Source: Halococcus salifodinae DSM 8989
GTDB taxonomy: Archaea; Halobacteriota; Halobacteria; Halobacteriales; Halococcaceae
Assembly (NCBI RefSeq): GCF_000336935.1
Contig: NZ_AOME01000079.1
Location: 1 to 32,753, forward strand
Direction of reading: 5' to 3'
Length of the DNA: 32,753 nt
The translations under genes and the position numbers were made by a program. Under the pieces are notes generated by a model, which saw only the letters and a list, made by a program, of their open reading frames with translations, was not told the DNA's origin and did no database searches. Shown piece by piece: positions 31,004 through 32,753 of this stretch (the stretch's first letter is position 1; each line of letters starts with the position of its first letter).

Positions 31004-31912
31004 ATGGCCGACGAGACCGACTTGGAGGAACTGAAGCGCGGTACCGACCTCGTGAAACGGGGGTTCGCCCGGATGCAGCAGGGCGGGGTCATCATGGACG
31101 TCGTGAACGCGGAGCAGGCACGGATCGCGGAGGACGCCGGCGCGGTGGCGGTGATGTCGCTCGAAGCCGTCCCCGCCGACATCCGCAAGCGCGGCGGCGT
31201 CGCCCGGATGGCCGATCCCGCCGACGTGACCGAAATCATCGAGGAGGTCTCGCTCCCGGTGATGGGCAAGTCGCGGATCGGCCACACCAAGGAGGCCCAG
31301 ATCCTCGAAGCCACGGGCGTCGACATGATCGACGAATCCGAAGTTCTGACGCCCGCCGACGACGAGTACCACATCGACAAGCGCGACTTTACTGCGCCGT
31401 TCGTCTGCGGCGCGCGCGATCTCGGCGAAGCACTCAGGAGAATCGGCGAGGGTGCGGCGATGATCCGGACCAAGGGCGAGGCCGGCACCGGCGACGTCAA
31501 CCAGGCAGTCTACCACCAGCGCACGATCAAGGGCGCGATCCGGAAGCTGGAGGGGATGAACCACGAGGAACGCGAGGCCTACGCCCGCGAGATCGAGGCC
31601 CCCGCCGACCTCGTCCACGAGACTGCCGAGGCCGGCCGGCTGCCCGTGGTGAACTTCGCCGCTGGCGGGATCGCGACTCCTGCGGACGCCGCGCTGATGA
31701 TGCACCACGGCTGTGACGGCATCTTCGTCGGGTCGGGCATCTTCGGTGCGGAGAACCCCGCCGCGATGGGCGAAGCGATCGTCGAGGCCACCAACTCGTG
31801 GGACGATCCCGAGACGCTCGCGGAGATCGCCACGAACGCCGGCTCGGGGATGAAAGGCGACGCGAACGCCGACCTCGCCGAGGAAGAGAAGCTCCAGGGT
31901 CGCGGCGTCTAG
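31004..31912 (+). CDS. pdxS: Pyridoxal 5'-phosphate synthase lyase subunit PdxS
   Basis: Synthase subunit of the deoxyxylulose-independent vitamin B6 pathway (302 aa): makes PLP from ribose 5-phosphate, glyceraldehyde 3-phosphate and ammonia. The two catalytic lysines are K89 (VMGKSRIGH) and K157 ([12 protein letters not shown]). The phosphate-binding [17 protein letters not shown] and GIFVGSGIF are intact. Length is normal. The ATG at 31004 ([10 protein letters not shown]) is preferred over in-frame sequence 8 codons upstream. The glutaminase partner pdxT is not in the window. Copy C of the dispersed element starts right after the stop. Confidence 0.97.
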   Translation: MADETDLEELKRGTDLVKRGFARMQQGGVIMDVVNAEQARIAEDAGAVAVMSLEAVPADIRKRGGVARMADPADVTEIIEEVSLPVMGKSRIGHTKEAQILEATGVDMIDESEVLTPADDEYHIDKRDFTAPFVCGARDLGEALRRIGEGAAMIRTKGEAGTGDVNQAVYHQRTIKGAIRKLEGMNHEEREAYAREIEAPADLVHETAEAGRLPVVNFAAGGIATPADAALMMHHGCDGIFVGSGIFGAENPAAMGEAIVEATNSWDDPETLAEIATNAGSGMKGDANADLAEEEKLQGRGV

Positions 31913-32170
31913 TCACCCACTTTTTTACACGGGGTCCTCGGCTCGCTTCGCTCGCCTCAAACCCCGTCCAAAAACCTGGACTAAAAACACCCGCTCACTC
32001 ACTCGCTCCGCTCGTTCGTTCACGGTAGGACTGCTGGCGCTCTTCCGCACCGCAACAGCCCCGTGACCGCACAGCACCGCCCGAGCCCTCGACCGTTCGC
32101 TTCGCTCACGGTCTCGCCCTCGATCCGCCAGGACCGCCCCGCAACCGCACCACAGCCACGCTGCACCGCT
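31913..32170 (+). repeat. Dispersed intergenic element, copy C (after pdxS)
   Basis: Fills most of the 336-bp gap 31913-32248. In order from the stop: CACCCACTTTTTTAC, GGGGTCCTC, palindrome-like GGCTCGCTTCGCTCGCC (31940-31956), ACCCCG pairing with CGGGGT, AAAACCTGGACTAAAAACAC followed by CCGCTC, TTCACGGTAGGACTGCTGG, CACAGCACCGCCCGAGCCCT, and ATCCGCCAGGACCGCCCCGC ending CACAGCCACGC. It lines up with copies A and B. The remaining 78 bp to the aldehyde dehydrogenase start hold no clear feature. Confidence 0.85.
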
Positions 32171-32248
32171 CTGCGCCCGCACCGCCATGCGAACAGCCGA
32201 CGAATCACAGGCCGAAACTACAACTACGTCCCCGTCCCAACGCGGCGC

Positions 32249-32753
32249 ATGGATCGTGTGAACCCGGCCACCGGCGAGGCGCTCGAACCCGTCGAGGGAC
32301 ACTCTGACGAGGAGGTCGACGACGCGCTCGGGCGCGCGAACAGGGCGTTCGAATCGTGGCGCGACCGCTCGATGATCGAGCGCCGCGAACTCCTCGCCGA
32401 CGCCGCAAGCGTCCTCCGCGAGAACAAACACGAGTACGCCGAGGTCATGACCCGAGAGATGGGCAAACCCATCTCGGGGGCGCTCTCGGAAGTCGAGAAA
32501 TGCGCATGGGTGTGTGACTACTACGCCGAGACCGCCGGCGAGCAGCTCGCTGACGAGGCCCTCCCGAGCGCGTCCGAGGCGTCCGCATTCGTCTCCTACG
32601 AGCCTCTCGGCCCGATCCTCGCGGTGATGCCGTGGAACTACCCGTTCTGGCAGGTGTTCCGGTTCGCCGCGCCCCACCTCACCGCTGGCAACGTCGGCCT
32701 CCTCAAGCATGCCTCGAACGTCCCCGAATGCGCGATGGCGATCGCGGACGTCT
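32249..32753 (+). CDS. Aldehyde dehydrogenase (succinate-semialdehyde type), 3' part outside the window
   Basis: N-terminal 168 residues of an NAD(P)-dependent aldehyde dehydrogenase. The ATG at 32249 gives MDRVNPATGEALEPVEGHS, followed by WRDRSMIERRELLADAA, EMGKPISGALSEVEKCAW and the cofactor-binding MPWNYPFWQVFRFAAP and GNVGLLKHAS with the conserved Lys. The pattern is closest to GabD/SSADH-like enzymes, but the catalytic Cys and Glu lie beyond the window, so the substrate is open. It is a frame with no stop before the right edge. Confidence 0.92.
   Translation, partial: MDRVNPATGEALEPVEGHSDEEVDDALGRANRAFESWRDRSMIERRELLADAASVLRENKHEYAEVMTREMGKPISGALSEVEKCAWVCDYYAETAGEQLADEALPSASEASAFVSYEPLGPILAVMPWNYPFWQVFRFAAPHLTAGNVGLLKHASNVPECAMAIADV

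Noticed and set aside
10866-32170. The dispersed elements as insertion sequences.
   Set aside because: No transposase frame, no clear terminal inverted repeats and no target duplication could be seen; a non-autonomous origin remains possible but is not shown.
31925-32710. A 261-codon minus-strand frame over copy C and the aldehyde dehydrogenase start.
   Set aside because: The plus strand there encodes a clear aldehyde dehydrogenase N-terminus; the rest is the repeat element.

Overview
The window is chromosomal DNA from an extremely halophilic archaeon (class Halobacteria). The GC content is high, the proteins are strongly acidic, most promoters look like TATA boxes about 27 nt before the start codon (leaderless transcripts), and the ribosomal-protein gene order is archaeal. 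The genus cannot be fixed from the sequence alone; Halococcus or a relative is a guess. The first 21 bases are an Illumina sequencing adapter, so position 1 is an assembly end and not biology. The last gene runs off the right edge.

Left third (about 22-8885, all minus strand): one tightly packed ribosomal-protein operon. In transcription order it reads SPOUT RNA methyltransferase, L3, L4, L23, L2, S19, L22, S3, L29, RNase P subunit Rpp29, S17, L14, L24, S4e, L5 and S14 (cut by the contig end). Genes overlap by 1-8 bp or are separated by a few bases. A divergent tRNA-Gly(GCC) and homoserine kinase follow on the plus strand.

Middle (about 10264-19751): a PH-domain membrane protein, then a haem/sirohaem block on the minus strand. 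That block is a fused sirohaem decarboxylase AhbAB, a precorrin-2 dehydrogenase-like protein and glutamyl-tRNA reductase, i.e. the archaeal sirohaem-dependent haem route. Next come a small haloarchaeal protein, two tandem cold-shock proteins, and an isoprenoid-lipid block: a cis-prenyltransferase with its catalytic Asp, a small membrane protein, a second cis-prenyltransferase homologue without that Asp, a DUF92 polyprenyl-phosphate-kinase-like membrane protein and a GNAT acetyltransferase carrying a perfect 51-bp internal tandem duplication.

Right third (about 19682-32753): archaeal DnaG, CarA, a divergent Lrp-family regulator with palindromic sites at both promoters, a metallo-beta-lactamase-like protein with degenerate motifs, a PHP phosphoesterase, a diacylglycerol-kinase-like lipid kinase, a type 1 IPP isomerase with Ala at the catalytic Cys position, an EMAP/CsaA-type tRNA-binding protein, an HFX_2341-type CARF-like regulator, a DUF1405 membrane protein, a cystathionine synthase/lyase plus cysteine synthase/CBS pair, PdxS, and the start of an aldehyde dehydrogenase.

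The most unusual structure lies between genes. The three longest intergenic gaps (10780-11134, 26138-26471, 31913-32248) are all filled by copies of one roughly 260-290 bp dispersed element, and a fourth gap (13183-13480) has a rearranged partial copy. Every copy begins right after a stop codon and in the same orientation as the upstream gene. The second notable system is the pair of complementary cis-prenyltransferase homologues, which resembles a heteromeric NgBR/DHDDS-type enzyme.
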